Of a stretch of DNA of 64,000 nt, positions 1-10,098 are shown piece by piece; within the stretch, counting starts at the first letter, position 1; each line of letters begins with the position of its first letter. A program made the position numbers and the translations under genes. The notes below the pieces were generated by a model. The model made no database searches. It was not told the origin of the DNA and saw only the letters and a program-made list of their open reading frames with translations. The DNA is from Strigamia acuminata (lineage: Eukaryota; Arthropoda; Chilopoda; Geophilomorpha; Linotaeniidae): positions 12,269,060-12,333,059 of the forward strand of contig OX442314.1 in NCBI GenBank assembly GCA_949358305.1. The letters run 5' to 3'.

Positions 1-700
1 ATTAATTGTAATTACTAATTACAATTCATTTACATTAAGAACACTTTGAAAGGGCATGAAGTTCTTATTTAACACCTGATTTCACTCAAATAAATTTTTT
101 TATTTTGCATATTTTATGCCCATAAAACAAATTTTATTTTGCATAAAAATCCGAAGTCTAGTAATAATAATAATAATGGTCAAATCAAGAATGGTCTCAA
201 ACAAATTTGGCGAAAACTTGCGGCAATCCGGGTTTACTATTTAATATTCGAGGGAATAACTAAATAAATCACTGTTGAGATGCCTTGTAGGACTTCTACT
301 CAGCGGCCAGTTATGTCTAGGGGAATGATATAACACAAAATATACAAAGAATAATTGTTTTAATTGTTCCGAATGAAATACAAAATAATGATGTAATGGC
401 AAAACGTCGTCTTAAATACACACTCACGGTTATCCGGCTCCAAGATGGCGTCGCATGAGCACAGCTCAATGCCAATATCTCCTCAAACACACAGCTTGGA
501 TTTCCGTGTTGTTGATTAAAATCCTTTTTATTATATTCACATTTTTAAATCGAGGATGTAAAAATAAGAGGACGAATGGTTTTTACTGTTCCTGTAGCAG
601 GAAAAATGAGTACAGTATTTGATAAAAAATTTCCATAAAACAAAAATTGAAAATAATTTTATAAACTAGATTGCAGAATAATGATACCAATCGATACAAT
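1..700. other. AT-rich intergenic DNA, no gene seen
   Basis: No exon-like block with splice sites and no long ORF is visible. From about 700 onward the sequence is homologous to the DNA downstream of paralogue B (about 2,880 onward), which marks the outer edge of the duplicated unit that carries paralogue A. Confidence 0.6.
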
Positions 701-756
701 AAAAGTTGCTGCCCTTTTTGATAGTTGTGTGTTGATCAGAAAAACCAGTCCAAAAA

Positions 757-1000
757 CCTCAGAATTGTAGCGCCTTCTGGTGCATAAAAACCTTGATGAA
801 AACAAATAAAAACGAAAAAACTGCCACGAGACGGCTTAAGGATACACAACTTCACAGAGCTTGTTCCATAGCGGATACTGGGCTCATGGACACAATATTA
901 TTATTAAATTATTGTGTCCAGCTGGACTTATAGGTATCTGCGAATTGTGAATCATGAATCGTCTTTATCCTTCCCGTTAGATGAGTATAATAATTGACTA
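757..1000 (-). repeat. Conserved 3' flank block of the gene units (copy at A)
   Basis: A block containing gcgccttctggtg, an A-rich stretch and actgccacgagacggctta recurs at about 2,946-3,145, 9,712-9,935 and, more decayed, 11,455-11,590. In each complete gene unit it lies downstream (minus-strand sense) of the last exon. It belongs to the duplicated unit rather than to the recognised coding exons. Short frames in it are not conserved between copies, so I do not call it coding. Whether it is a separate repeat, a regulatory block or part of another transcript is unknown. Confidence 0.6.
887..920. repeat. Small hairpin insertion
   Basis: Inverted repeat tggacacaata ... tattgtgtcca with an AT-rich loop. 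It interrupts the flank block of unit A and is absent from the corresponding position of unit B. Confidence 0.6.
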
Positions 1001-1128
1001 TTCACCTTGAATGAATATTCGCAGAGAATTTAATCTAATGGAAGAATAGATTATTAATGACCTTTGCCTTAGCTTAGGTAGTTTTAATTGCTATTGTTGT
1101 GGATACAATACAGTCGTTGTTAAATGAC

Positions 1129-1979
1129 TTAATAATCTATTTTTTTGCAAACTCGCTTTATATGCTTTCTATAGTCATCTTGAATATCTTTCACTTCTGG
1201 ACACCTATTTTGAAGGCAATCGAAGTATGGGTTTAGCTAGAGATTTAAAAAATGTAAGTAAAAACACACAATGTAATGTTCCATTTTTAAGTTACATCTC
1301 CTTTGTAGTCATATCTAACTTTTGCACAGATAGCAAGGTACGTTATTGTCGAGTGTTGATTTACTCTGTCGGTTAAGAAAAATTTTTCGAGGGGAAATTG
1401 TGAAATTATAAAATAATCGAATACTCACATCATGGTGGGAAAAGTATATTATGTGCGCAACGAATTTTGTGTGATCGAGTCGCTGGACTATATTGTTCTG
1501 AATATAAACATCACATCAATCCTAAGACATAAAACAAATTATTAAAAGCTTGACTTGGACATACAAAGCCGCTTTTTCTATTCATGCAAACTCCATACAT
1601 GAAATAAGATAAGTCACAATCCTGAAACATTTAAATGAACGAGCAGTAACACAACTAGAAATATGATCTTACAACATGTAGTTACTTACTTTTTCGCCGT
1701 AGGTCATAGTTTTAACAGTACGTCTGCAATCTTCATGGGTCTGTTGCATCTGAAAAACAAATTTTACTTTTAACAATAAGTTAATTACATAAAATGTTAT
1801 TGTGTGATTAAAGAAATACAACCGACGCAATAAATTTCCGCGAATTGAAGCAATACTAAAATAAATTACATAGTATTTATAGATTTTACAGTTTAAAGGT
1901 TTTAAATGAACATTCAATTTACATAAGATTCAGCAAATGAGGCCGAAACAGCAATAACTAAGAAAATCCACAGTATCAT
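1129..1979 (-). CDS. Paralogue A: small secreted seven-cysteine protein (6 exons)
   Basis: Exons on the minus strand in transcript order are 1923-1979, 1823-1855, 1690-1749, 1565-1621, 1429-1497 and 1129-1236, giving 127 residues and a TAA stop. Every exon is a multiple of three and every intron is phase 0. Acceptors end in TTTTAG, TTTTTCAG, TTTCAG, TATTCAG or CTCTAG; donors include GTAAGT, GTATGT and GTGAGT. Residues 1-17 form a typical signal peptide (MILWIFLVIAVSASFA). Cysteines fall at 21, 38, 52, 62, 99, 104 and 122. Exon 4 carries the conserved core YFMYGVC. Exon 2 is 33 nt with a weak donor (GTTGTA); using the next GT adds one valine without changing phase. An ATTAAA-like poly(A) signal lies about 45 nt past the stop (1083-1088). 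The family is not recognised. It is supported by codon-level conservation with B, C and D. The product is presumably secreted, but its role is unknown. Confidence 0.85.
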
Positions 1980-2041
1980 TCTAGGAGGCTGAAATGTAAG
2001 AATTATATAAATTTTTACAAACATAAAGAATGATTTTTTGC

Positions 2042-2053
2042 TATTTTTATATA
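2042..2053 (-). promoter_or_regulatory. TATA box upstream of paralogue A
   Basis: On the minus strand this reads TATATAAAAATA, about 63 nt before the start codon. An initiator-like TCATTC follows about 20 nt downstream and a TTACATTTCAG acceptor-like string lies just before the ATG. The same arrangement occurs upstream of B and C. Confidence 0.6.
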
Positions 2054-2295
2054 CAGGACTTCAAACGTAGTGTGGATCCAGTGGTGATTTAAAAAAAAAG
2101 TAATTAGAAATGTCAGGTATGGATCTATTCTTTATTTATTTAGTGTAGAATATAAGATTTCATTTAGTTGTTTTAGCACAATGGCACACTTGAATTACAT
2201 AATTTCTTGCGTATAGTTAATGCGGTTAATGTAAGATATGAACCTCGAATTTCAATAATTCCTGTAAATCCTGTATGAAAGCTTATTTTTTATGT

Positions 2296-2880
2296 TTTTG
2301 TTGCTTTTTGAGTGTTATTTGAGAGATGGAAAAGGATGCACATGGGTTGAGTGGTTACAACTAACTAACTTTATTGCTACAGAGAAGGTCAAGATAATAC
2401 AAACTTGGGTGGCCAGTAAAAAGGTCACTCCAGGAATATCCAAGCGCCAAAGGCATGTGGATGATTTTTCATCCACATTGACCTGTGCTTTGCCAGGACA
2501 TATTTCCGGTTTTTTTGTTGTCATTCTTAGCTTTTGTTCTGTAATGCTTGTGGCACACGGAGCGTTTTGCGGCGCGAATCGCGTCGCCAAGCGATTTGGA
2601 CCTGAATCCAAAATGGCGTCAAGTCGCACCTGATTGGTTGCGATCAAAATCGCCGACCAAAAAGTACTTGGTGCATGTACTTTTTGGTCGGCGATTTTGA
2701 TCGCAAGCAATCAGGTGCGACCTGCATGGTGTCCGAATGCATTTGATGGTAAGCATGCTATTTCTCTAGTGTGCAAGTTTGCCACTAGAGTGCATTGTAT
2801 CTTCTCTCAATTCACTTCTCACTTCTTCTCCATGCGTTTCCAAGCTGCCAATTGCAGAATAATAATATCAGTAGACGATT
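2296..2880. other. Spacer between units A and B
   Basis: Non-coding spacer containing the hairpin element at 2,623-2,722. ORFs in it run through the palindrome on both strands and show no domain or splice support. Confidence 0.5.
2623..2722. mobile_element. Near-perfect palindromic (hairpin) element
   Basis: Arms of about 45 bp beginning gtcgcacctgattgg pair with ccaatcaggtgcgac-like sequence on the other side. The core agtacttggtgcatgtact forms the loop. Such foldback structure is typical of very short MITEs. The family is not identified. Confidence 0.7.
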
Positions 2881-2945
2881 TTAACGCAATAAATGTGGCT
2901 GGTTTCTTGGTGGTTGTGTGCTGATCAGAAAAACCCGTTCAAAAT

Positions 2946-3145
2946 CCCCAGAATTGTAGCGCCTTCTGGTGCATGAAAACAAATACAAAACGAAAAACTA
3001 CCACGAGACGGCTTAACGATACGCAACGCCGTAAAGTTTGTTTACCCGATCCATGGCGAATTCTGGACTTATAGACATCTGCGAATTGTGAATCATGAAT
3101 CGTCTTTATCCTTCCCGTTAGATGTGTATAATAATTGACCATTCA
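2946..3145 (-). repeat. Conserved 3' flank block (copy at B)
   Basis: Homologous to the block at 757-1000, downstream of paralogue B, and followed by the same sequence through the cttcccgttagatg string. It shows that A and B arose by duplication of a unit larger than the gene. Confidence 0.6.
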
Positions 3146-3270
3146 TCTTGAATGAATATTCGCAGAGAATTTAATTTAATGGAATCTATTCTTCCATTAA
3201 TGACTATTGCCTAAGCTTACGTAGTTTTAATTGCTATTGTTATGGATACAATACAGTCTTTGTTAAATTA

Positions 3271-4355
3271 CTAACGCTTGCAAATTCGCTTTATATGCTT
3301 TTTATAGTCAGCTTGAATATCTTTCACTTCTGGACACCTATTTTGAAGGCAATCGAAGTATGGGTTCAGCTAGAGATTAAAAAAATTTAAGTAAAAAGAC
3401 ATAATGTAATGTTCAATTTTTAAGTTACATCTCCTTTGGTGTCAAATCTTACGGTATCACAGATGGAAAGTTTATCCTCGAGTGTTGCTTTAGCCTGTCG
3501 GTTGTGAAAAAAAATTTTATATGAGAAATTGTGAAATTAAAGAATAATTGAATACTCACATCATCGGTGGCAAAAAATTTTATGTACGCAACGAATTTTG
3601 TGTGATCGAGTCGCTGGAATTGATTGTTCTGAATATAAAAAGCAAATCACTCGTAAGACATAAAGTGAATTATTAAAAGCTTGACTTGGACATACAAAGC
3701 CACTTTTTCTATTCATGCAAACTCCATACATGAAATAAGAGAAGTCACAATCCTAAATGAATGAGCAGTAACACAACTAGAAATATGATCCTACATCATG
3801 TAGATACTACTTACTCTGCCTTTGCTCATTTTGGTCATATATTTAACAGCATGTCTGCAATCTGCATGGTTCTGTTGCATCTGAAAAATAAATTTTACTT
3901 TTAACAATAAGTTTATTTCATATACTACGTTTACATGCATCGAATAATTCGAGTTGGGTTTACATGCTGAAAATAATTCGGGGTTATTTTCATTTTTCGA
4001 CCAATGGGAAAGTGCCAGAAGCAATGCGAGTTCACTCGAATTAAACAACCTTCTGCGAGGGATTATTCACTACTCGAATAATCCGAATAATCCTGTTTAC
4101 ATGCCAGTTGTGCACACGGAATATTTTGTCTCACTCGAAATATTCCATGCGTGTAAACATAGTAATAATATGTTATTGTGTGATTAAAGAAATACAACCA
4201 ATGCAATAAATTCCCGTGAATTGAAGCAAACCTAAAATAAATTACATAGTATATACAGGTTTTACAGTTTAAAAGTTTAAAATTAACATTCAGTTTACAT
4301 AAGATTCAGCAAATGAGGCCGAAACAGCAATAACTAAGAAGATCCACAGCATCAT
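3271..4355 (-). CDS. Paralogue B: small secreted seven-cysteine protein (6 exons)
   Basis: Exons in transcript order are 4299-4355, 4199-4231, 3815-3880, 3696-3752, 3560-3628 and 3271-3369, giving 126 residues with a TAG stop. All introns are phase 0. The signal peptide is MMLWIFLVIAVSASFA. Cysteines are at 21, 38, 54, 64, 101, 106 and 124; the two-residue shift comes from a longer exon 3 (22 codons against 20). The last exon is three codons shorter than that of A. It is clearly the closest relative of A: exon 4 differs by one residue and exon 6 by a handful. The intron between exons 2 and 3 is enlarged by a MITE at 3,923-4,164. Exon 4 uses a slightly weaker acceptor (CATTTAG). No nonsense changes are seen, so the gene looks functional. 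Function unknown; secretion is inferred from the signal peptide. Confidence 0.85.
3923..4164. mobile_element. MITE inside intron 2 of paralogue B
   Basis: 242 bp flanked by ata/ata, a possible 3-bp target-site duplication. Terminal inverted repeats of about 30 bp: tactacgtttacatgcat at the left, and the complement of atgcgtgtaaacatagta at the right. It contains repeated cgaataat motifs. It is absent from the same intron of A, C and D, so it inserted after the A/B split. No transposase is encoded. Confidence 0.8.
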
Positions 4356-4417
4356 TGTAGGAGGCTGAAATGTGAGAATTGTATAAATGTTTGCAAATAT
4401 AAAGAATGATTTTTTGC

Positions 4418-4429
4418 TATTTTTATATA
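4418..4429 (-). promoter_or_regulatory. TATA box upstream of paralogue B
   Basis: Minus-strand TATATAAAAATA in the same position and context as upstream of A and C, followed by a TCATTC initiator-like string. Confidence 0.6.
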
Positions 4430-4832
4430 CAGGATTTCAAACGTAGTGTGGATTCAGTGGTGATTAAAAAAAAGAAATTAAAAGTGTAAGGTATGTATTT
4501 ATTCTTTATTTATTTAGGGTAGAATATAAGATTTCATTTAGTTGTTTTAGCACAATGGGACACTTGAATTACATAATTTCTTGCGTATAGTTAATGCGGT
4601 TAATGTAAGATAAGCTATAAACATCGAATTTCAATAATTAAATATTTAAATCCTGTATGTAAGGAATGGTATAGTTTGAACTTATTATTTTACAGCATTT
4701 AATGAAAGCTTATTTTTTAATTTTTTTAATTTTAATTTTACAGAGATTGGCCCGCAAAACATAATTTTTTTCCAATTTTTAAATTACTAAAATTACAAAA
4801 CATATTGATTAAAACGAAGTTGTTGAGCACCA

Positions 4833-6078
4833 GGCCAGGAGTGACTGATGCATCTAACAGTATTAACCATGCAGGATGGCTACCATCTTGCATCGAAAAT
4901 AACACCATGGTGTTGTATTTGAATTATGCTAGAAATGGCAATTTCGTAAAGATTGAGCAAAAATTTTGAATATAACACCACTTCAGCTACGAAACGCTGG
5001 ACGCAACAAACAATCTCCAAAACACACAAGAGACACAATGGTTTAGTTTGGTAAGCTTTATTGTTTTCTAGGGATATGATTCAGGTGTCCCACAGTGTAT
5101 TTCCCAATGTAATAGCTGCATGGCCACCGTTCCTGATTCGAAGACGTGGCACGGCGGCCATTGGCCGCATGACAAGCATTGTCAGAGTTTCAGTGAATAG
5201 AGAGGTTCTGCCAGGCGTTAAGCATAGTACTCATGAGCACTTTCCTATGGCGGAAATCAGTCTGCCCACAGAAATTTGCCAACAGAAAATATTGGTACTC
5301 ACACTTTTTATTCCTGTCTTGGAATGTCTGTGAGATGACCTCTATCCCACAGAAAAATTACATTTCTGGCAGGTCAATACAGCGAAAAGCCAACCTTCGT
5401 TTCCAAGCACAGAAACTTCTGTTGGCAAACAAAATAATGACCGATCGTAATCGGTCTTTAGTATTTGTGACCGGTTGTATTTTTCTTAATCGGTTGCGTT
5501 TTTTTTAACCGGTTACAAAAATGGCAGCGCTTATTTCTGGCGACAGCATGGATCGAAGCATGGATCCAATTTATCCAAGAAAGAAAAATACACGTTAAGT
5601 AATGACAAAATCACAACAATATCTTGAATAAACTCATCTTCGCTAGAATCCTTATCTTCCATTATTACGTTCTGTTGTACGATTACGTTCTGTTGTACGA
5701 TTACGTTCTGTTGCACGAGCTGCGAATGAAATCTGGCATCCATTTTAGTCAAAAGTTGCCGACAGGTGGCGCTAATGTTTGCCATTTATTCCTTTCTGTT
5801 GCATAGGCTGTGAGTATTGTAAAAAGTCTGGTGTGACAGACTTGTACGTACATATTCTGCCACTAGGTGATTCTGTCATGTCTATACACACAAAAGTCTG
5901 TGGGCATACAGTTCTGTGGGCAAATGATCTTATGAGTCCTAAGCTGTAGACAGGAACGGCTGACGCCTGGAAAGCGGAAACGTCATCACTTTTTGTGCTG
6001 ACGTCATGGGGCGAAGCTAAGTTTTACGTTGCGCGCGTGGTCATTGTCGTTTGCAACGTGTAATGGCGGGTTCAGACG
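4833..6078. other. Spacer between units B and C, no supported gene
   Basis: The homology shared upstream of B and C ends near 4,830. Beyond it the spacer holds short plus-strand ORFs (for example 5,061-5,333) without recognisable domains, an 18-bp tandem repeat, and inverted acagaaatttgcc / tctgtgggcaaat-like segments near 5,270 and 5,915 that may be the ends of an old element. GC-richer DNA near 5,950-6,060 is not explained. Confidence 0.4.
5664..5717 (+). repeat. 18-bp tandem repeat, three units
   Basis: Three consecutive copies of attacgttctgttgtacg (the last with one change), at 5664-5681, 5682-5699 and 5700-5717. Because 18 is a multiple of three, the array stays open in several frames and generates spurious ORFs on both strands. 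Confidence 0.9.
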
Positions 6079-6255
6079 TTCTTGGAGAACGTGTAATTAA
6101 TTTGTCATTCATTTTGAAGGAATATTCACAGAGTATTTAATTGCCATTTGAAGAAATATAAAATGTGACGAATAAATAATGACCATAACACAAGCTTCCG
6201 AAATTTATGTAGAATTATATTTTAAATGGTTTGTAAGGGATACAACACAGTCGTT

Positions 6256-6261
6256 TTTATT
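6256..6261 (-). promoter_or_regulatory. Poly(A) signal of paralogue C
   Basis: AATAAA on the minus strand, 17 nt past the TAA stop of paralogue C. The same hexamer sits at the homologous place after D. Confidence 0.5.
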
Positions 6262-6277
6262 TCCGAATAATAATATT

Positions 6278-7133
6278 TTATTCATTCTTTCTACACACTT
6301 GCAATACCGCATCCATGTAGTCAGCTCGAGTAGCTTCGAACTCTGGACACTTATCTTCAAGGCAATCGAAGTACGGGTGCATCTAGAGATTTAAAAAATA
6401 TTAGCATACAAACATATAATACAACGTTCAATTTTTAAATTACATCTCCTTCGCTAATGTATACTTCGTTTGCACAGATGGCAAGTTTCTTTTCGAGTGA
6501 ATGCTTATTCTGTTAGTCAGTTGTACAAAAAGATTATCTTTGAGCAATTGTAAAATTTAAAAAAATAATACAATACTCACAGATTTAGTGGCATGTAATT
6601 TTAAGAACTCTACATATTTTTTATGATCGAGTTGCTGGTATCTGTCGTACTGCATGTAAAAAGCAAAGCATAAGCACACAAATATACAAACCGAATTATT
6701 AAAAGCTTATCATACTGTGCCGCGCCTTCTGTTGAAACAAACTCCATACATGAAATAGGCGAAGTCGCAATCCTGAAACGTTGATATACGAACAAGCAGT
6801 AGAACAACAAGAAATATGTTCTTACAACATATAGGTATACTTACATCTTTGATATTTGCTATACTGTTAACAAAACGTTTGCATTCGTCATGGAATGGTC
6901 GAACCTTAAAATAAATTTTACTTTTAACGATAAGTTAATTACAAAATGTGTTATTGTGTAAGTAAAGAAATACAACCGTCGAAACATATTTTTGCGGATC
7001 GAAGCATTCCTAAAATAAATTACATTGTAATTACAGATTTTGCAGTTTAAAAGTTTGAAATAAACGTTCAGTTTACATATGCTGCTGCAAATGAGGACGA
7101 AACAGCAATAACTAAGAAAATCCACAGCATCAT
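6278..7133 (-). CDS. Paralogue C: small secreted seven-cysteine protein (6 exons)
   Basis: Exons in transcript order are 7077-7133, 6977-7009, 6845-6904, 6716-6772, 6581-6649 and 6278-6382, giving 126 residues and a TAA stop. All introns are phase 0. Signal peptide MMLWIFLVIAVSSSFA. Cysteines at 21, 38, 52, 62, 99, 104 and 122, as in A. The subfamily differs from A/B in exon 3, which starts VRPFHDEC instead of MQQxHxDC, and in exon 4, which ends FNRRRGT. The last exon starts MHPYFDC and ends acidic-then-basic (RKNE). The exon 3 acceptor is TTTTAAG, the weakest in the gene. It pairs closely with D. No disabling change is seen. Family and function are not recognised. Confidence 0.85.
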
Positions 7134-7195
7134 TCTAGAAGGCCGAAATGTAAGAACTGTGTAAATTTTTACAAACATAAAGAATGATTTTTTGC

Positions 7196-7207
7196 TATTT
7201 TTATATA
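7196..7207 (-). promoter_or_regulatory. TATA box upstream of paralogue C
   Basis: Minus-strand TATATAAAAATA, conserved with the boxes of A and B, about 63 nt before the start codon. Confidence 0.6.
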
Positions 7208-7606
7208 CAGGATTTCAAACGTAGTGTGGATTCAGTGGTGATTAAAAAAAAGTAATTAATAAAAAGTGTAAGGTAGGTACCAGTATCTATTCTTCATTTA
7301 TTTAGTGTAGAATATAAGATTTCATTTAGTTGTTTTGGCACAATGGTATACTTGAATTACATAGTTTCTTGGATATAGTTAATGCGGTTAATGTAAGATA
7401 TAAACATCGAAATTCAATAATCAAATATTTATATCCTGTATGAAAGTAATGGCATAATTTGAACTTATTATTTTACAACATTTAATGAAAGCTTATTTAT
7501 TTATTTATTTATTTTAATTTTACAAATATTGGCCCACAAAACACGATTTTTTCCCTATTTTTAAATTACTAAACTTATTGATTAAATACAAAGTTGTTGA
7601 GCACCA

Positions 7607-7924
7607 TTTATATAATCTTAAAAGTATTTAGTTAGTCAATGAAACAGAAAGTGTTTTGAAAGTGTTCTCGGATGCAATGTTGTGACTGCTTGGCCACCCT
7701 TGGTGACCTACGTCACTCCACACACCGCCTAGTGGCCCCCAAGCCGTACCCCTCACGGAGTGGACTGGCCTAGCTGGGGAGGAGGGAGCTGAGTGGTATG
7801 GTGAGTTCAGCAACGTGGTGGCAATTACTTCCTTCGATGAATGAGCGTTGACGAAGTGGCGGACTGGGAACTGCCAAGGCACACTTTGGTTCTGCGCACT
7901 AATCGTGCGCCGTGAGCTCAATTA
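7607..7924. other. GC-richer spacer, no supported gene
   Basis: A 97-residue minus-strand ORF (7,628-7,921) covers this GC-richer stretch but has no recognisable motif or splice support. The string cctagtggcc is shared with 11,405, where it follows a similar phrase, which suggests an old dispersed repeat. Confidence 0.35.
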
Positions 7925-8046
7925 GGGGAGTTCAATCATTACGTCGCCCACGTTTCGTCGCCAATCATTTCGTCGCCTAAATTGGCGCCGAAATGATCAT
8001 GTTTTCTGTTTCTTTTGTGTTGTGGTATCAGTTGGTTGTCAGGTTA

Positions 8047-8180
8047 TTTCGTCGCCCACGTTTCGTCGCCATTCATTTCGTCGCCGATCGTTTCGTCGCC
8101 GATCGTTTCGTCGCCGATCGTTTCGTCGCCGATCGTTTCGTTGCCGATCGTTTCGTTGCCGGTCGTTTCGCCAATCGTTT
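8047..8180 (+). repeat. 15-bp minisatellite (tttcgtcgccgatcg)n
   Basis: About eight head-to-tail units with unit length 15, drifting to cgttgccg at the right end. A divisor-of-three unit keeps all frames open, explaining overlapping ORFs on both strands here. It forms the left arm of the foldback element. Confidence 0.9.
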
Positions 8181-8334
8181 CATCTCGATCATGGAGGCTT
8201 TTATTTCGCTTTGTGCGTAAAGTCTGTAGAACGTTACGGGTGTACTTTAGAATTGGGCCCACTTCAGAATGGGCCCAAAATTTGGTTACTCACCAAATAA
8301 ACCCTCCTAAGTCCCAAAATGACATGATGGTACT

Positions 8335-8403
8335 GTTAGGTTAGGTTAGGATAGGTTAGGTTAAGTTAGGGCAAGGATAGGCTAGGCCAGGTTAAGTTAG
8401 GCT
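8335..8403 (+). repeat. TTAGG-like repeat tract
   Basis: Degenerate ggtta/ggata units between the two inner inverted arms of the foldback element. It resembles the arthropod telomere repeat TTAGG but is short, impure and internal, so it need not be telomere-derived. Confidence 0.6.
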
Positions 8404-8690
8404 CTATTTGGTGAGTAACCAAATTTTAGGCCCATTCTGAAGTGGGCCCATTTCTAAAGTACATACACCCGTAACGTTCTACAGACGTTACGAACAAAGC
8501 TGTGACGTTCTACAAACGTTACGCATGATCGAGATGAATGACGATAGCCGACGAAACGATCGGCGACGAAACGATCGGCGACGAAATGACTGGCTACGTA
8601 ACGAACGGTGACGAAATAACCCAAACATATCGCTAATTAAAAAAAGCGTTTTTGGCCCATCAGGCTACGAAACGAACGGCGACAAAATGA

Positions 8691-9367
8691 CCCGACCTCC
8701 AATTAGGTGCATAAGTGTGGCAATCTTGCACCTGCAGGCCTGGCCCACTTCGAACAGTAAAGCTGCGCAAACAACTTAGTTTGTTGCACCAAACGGTTAA
8801 TTAACGGTTTCACCCCAGCCAAATTGGGGTGAAATATGCTAGGGAAGTTCTCCTCCCCTAATTATGTAACTTGGTTTGGCATGTGCCAAACCAAACTAAA
8901 ATAAAAATATACGATTTCTTACATGGTGACTTTTATTTATTAAAATACACTAAAAAACGACTCAGGGTCACCACATTGTTTAGATGGAACTTGAGCTAGC
9001 CTAGCTGAACATAAAATAACCTAACTTAATTTCGCACCATAAACATATTTTAAAGCTCATCCAGCCACTACTCAGCAATAAGTCCATACATCAACTGGAA
9101 TATTTAATGCAAAAAAATTAAATTAAATTTTATTTTATAGGGATTCTGCAATTTAAAAAATCAATTAAAAATTGTGCATTTTTTCCTAAATTCAGCAGCT
9201 AAATTATTTACAGAGTATTTATTTATAATTCTCTACTTGTATGTGGTTAACATGATAGCGATGATGGTTTGCAATGCATTCTGGGTAGCATTACATCACA
9301 AGCTAGTAAAGCTAGCTTAATTTCCAAAACTAGATAATTTTATCTAGTTTCAAAACTGATAAGCTAG
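8691..9367. other. Spacer with small palindromes, no gene
   Basis: Contains hairpins such as ttggtttggcatgtgccaaa near 8,870-8,896 and an aagctagc-rich palindromic stretch at 9,298-9,370. No coding signal is seen. Confidence 0.4.
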
Positions 9368-9689
9368 CTTAATTTTTTTTTGACTTGCCCGCCAGGCGCT
9401 TATTCAAAACCAGGCGATTATTTAAGCCAGGCCTCTATCCAAAAAAAAAGTTGCTGACTCCGAACGTTTCGTTTGTTGAGGCTTGGACGAAGGTTGAGGT
9501 TTCGTCCGTCGAAGTTTCCTCCAAAAGGCTATTAAAAACCGTTTTTAATAACCGTTTTTAAAGTATTTTCCCGTTAACCCGGCGTTTATTTGAGGCAGGC
9601 GCTTATTGGTTTTTCGGCTGGCGGTTGCCAGGCGCTTAATCAAGAGCCGGCGCTTAATTGCGCCCGGCCATTGTTCAAGGCAGTACGGT
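9368..9689. mobile_element. GCGC-rich MITE, copy truncated at its left end
   Basis: Inverted relative to 46,492-46,843 and homologous over its length (shared aacggtttttaat core, caggcgcttatt motifs and the terminal ccattgttcaaggcagtacggt). The left terminal repeat is missing and replaced by the ctagctt palindromic sequence. Confidence 0.75.
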
Positions 9690-9711
9690 AATTACAGTTA
9701 AAAAACCACAA

Positions 9712-9935
9712 AAGTGTTGCGCCTTCTGGTGGAAAAAAGAAAAAAAAAGAAAAAATACAAAACGAAATAACTGCCACAAGACGGCTTACCGACGCATGTC
9801 ATCAAGGTGATTGTTTTCCGATCCATGGCGGGCAAATTGTCATCCTGGCGTATGCTGGACTTAAATCTACGATTTTGGGAACCATGAAAGGTTTTTGGGT
9901 CCGTTGGGTGCGTATAATAATTCGTCATTCATTTT
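9712..9935 (-). repeat. Conserved 3' flank block (copy at D)
   Basis: Homologous to the blocks next to A and B. A minus-strand ATGGATCGG... frame in it ends at a GTAAGC-like donor, but that frame is not kept in the other copies. Confidence 0.55.
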
Positions 9936-10075
9936 GAAGAAATATTTACAGAGTATTTAATTGCCATATGAAGAAATATTAAATGTGACGAATAAATAAT
10001 GACCATAACACAAGCTTCCGAAATTTATGTAGAATTATATTTGAAATGGTTTGCAAGGGTTACAACACAGTCGTT

Positions 10076-10081
10076 TTTATT
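10076..10081 (-). promoter_or_regulatory. Poly(A) signal of paralogue D
   Basis: AATAAA on the minus strand shortly after the stop codon of D, homologous to the signal after C. Confidence 0.5.
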
Positions 10082-10098
10082 TTCGGCTTAATAATATT

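Larger units (their letters stand above)
7925..8690. mobile_element. Large foldback element with 15-bp repeats and a TTAGG-like centre
   Basis: Both ends are made of tcgtcgcc-type repeats in opposite orientation: 7,936-7,985 and 8,047-8,180 on the left, 8,545-8,690 on the right as ggcgacgaaacg. Inside, arms 8,226-8,299 and 8,404-8,485 are near-perfect inverted copies (containing cccacttcagaatgggccc), and the middle is a ggttaggttagg tract. The layout resembles foldback transposons with internally repetitive termini. No transposase ORF is present. Confidence 0.7.

Noticed and set aside
5061-5333. 90-residue plus-strand ORF as a gene
   Set aside because: No domain, no conserved copy and no splice context. 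It lies in a spacer that probably includes old transposon sequence.
5664-5717. CRISPR-like array
   Set aside because: Contiguous 18-bp repeats without spacers, in a eukaryotic genome.
7993-8344. Overlapping ORFs with repeated VADRF / RRRSF / SSPIV peptides as a repeat protein
   Set aside because: They are translations of the same 15-bp minisatellite in different frames and strands.
8335-8403. True telomere end
   Set aside because: The tract is under 70 bp, impure and enclosed by inverted repeats inside normal sequence.
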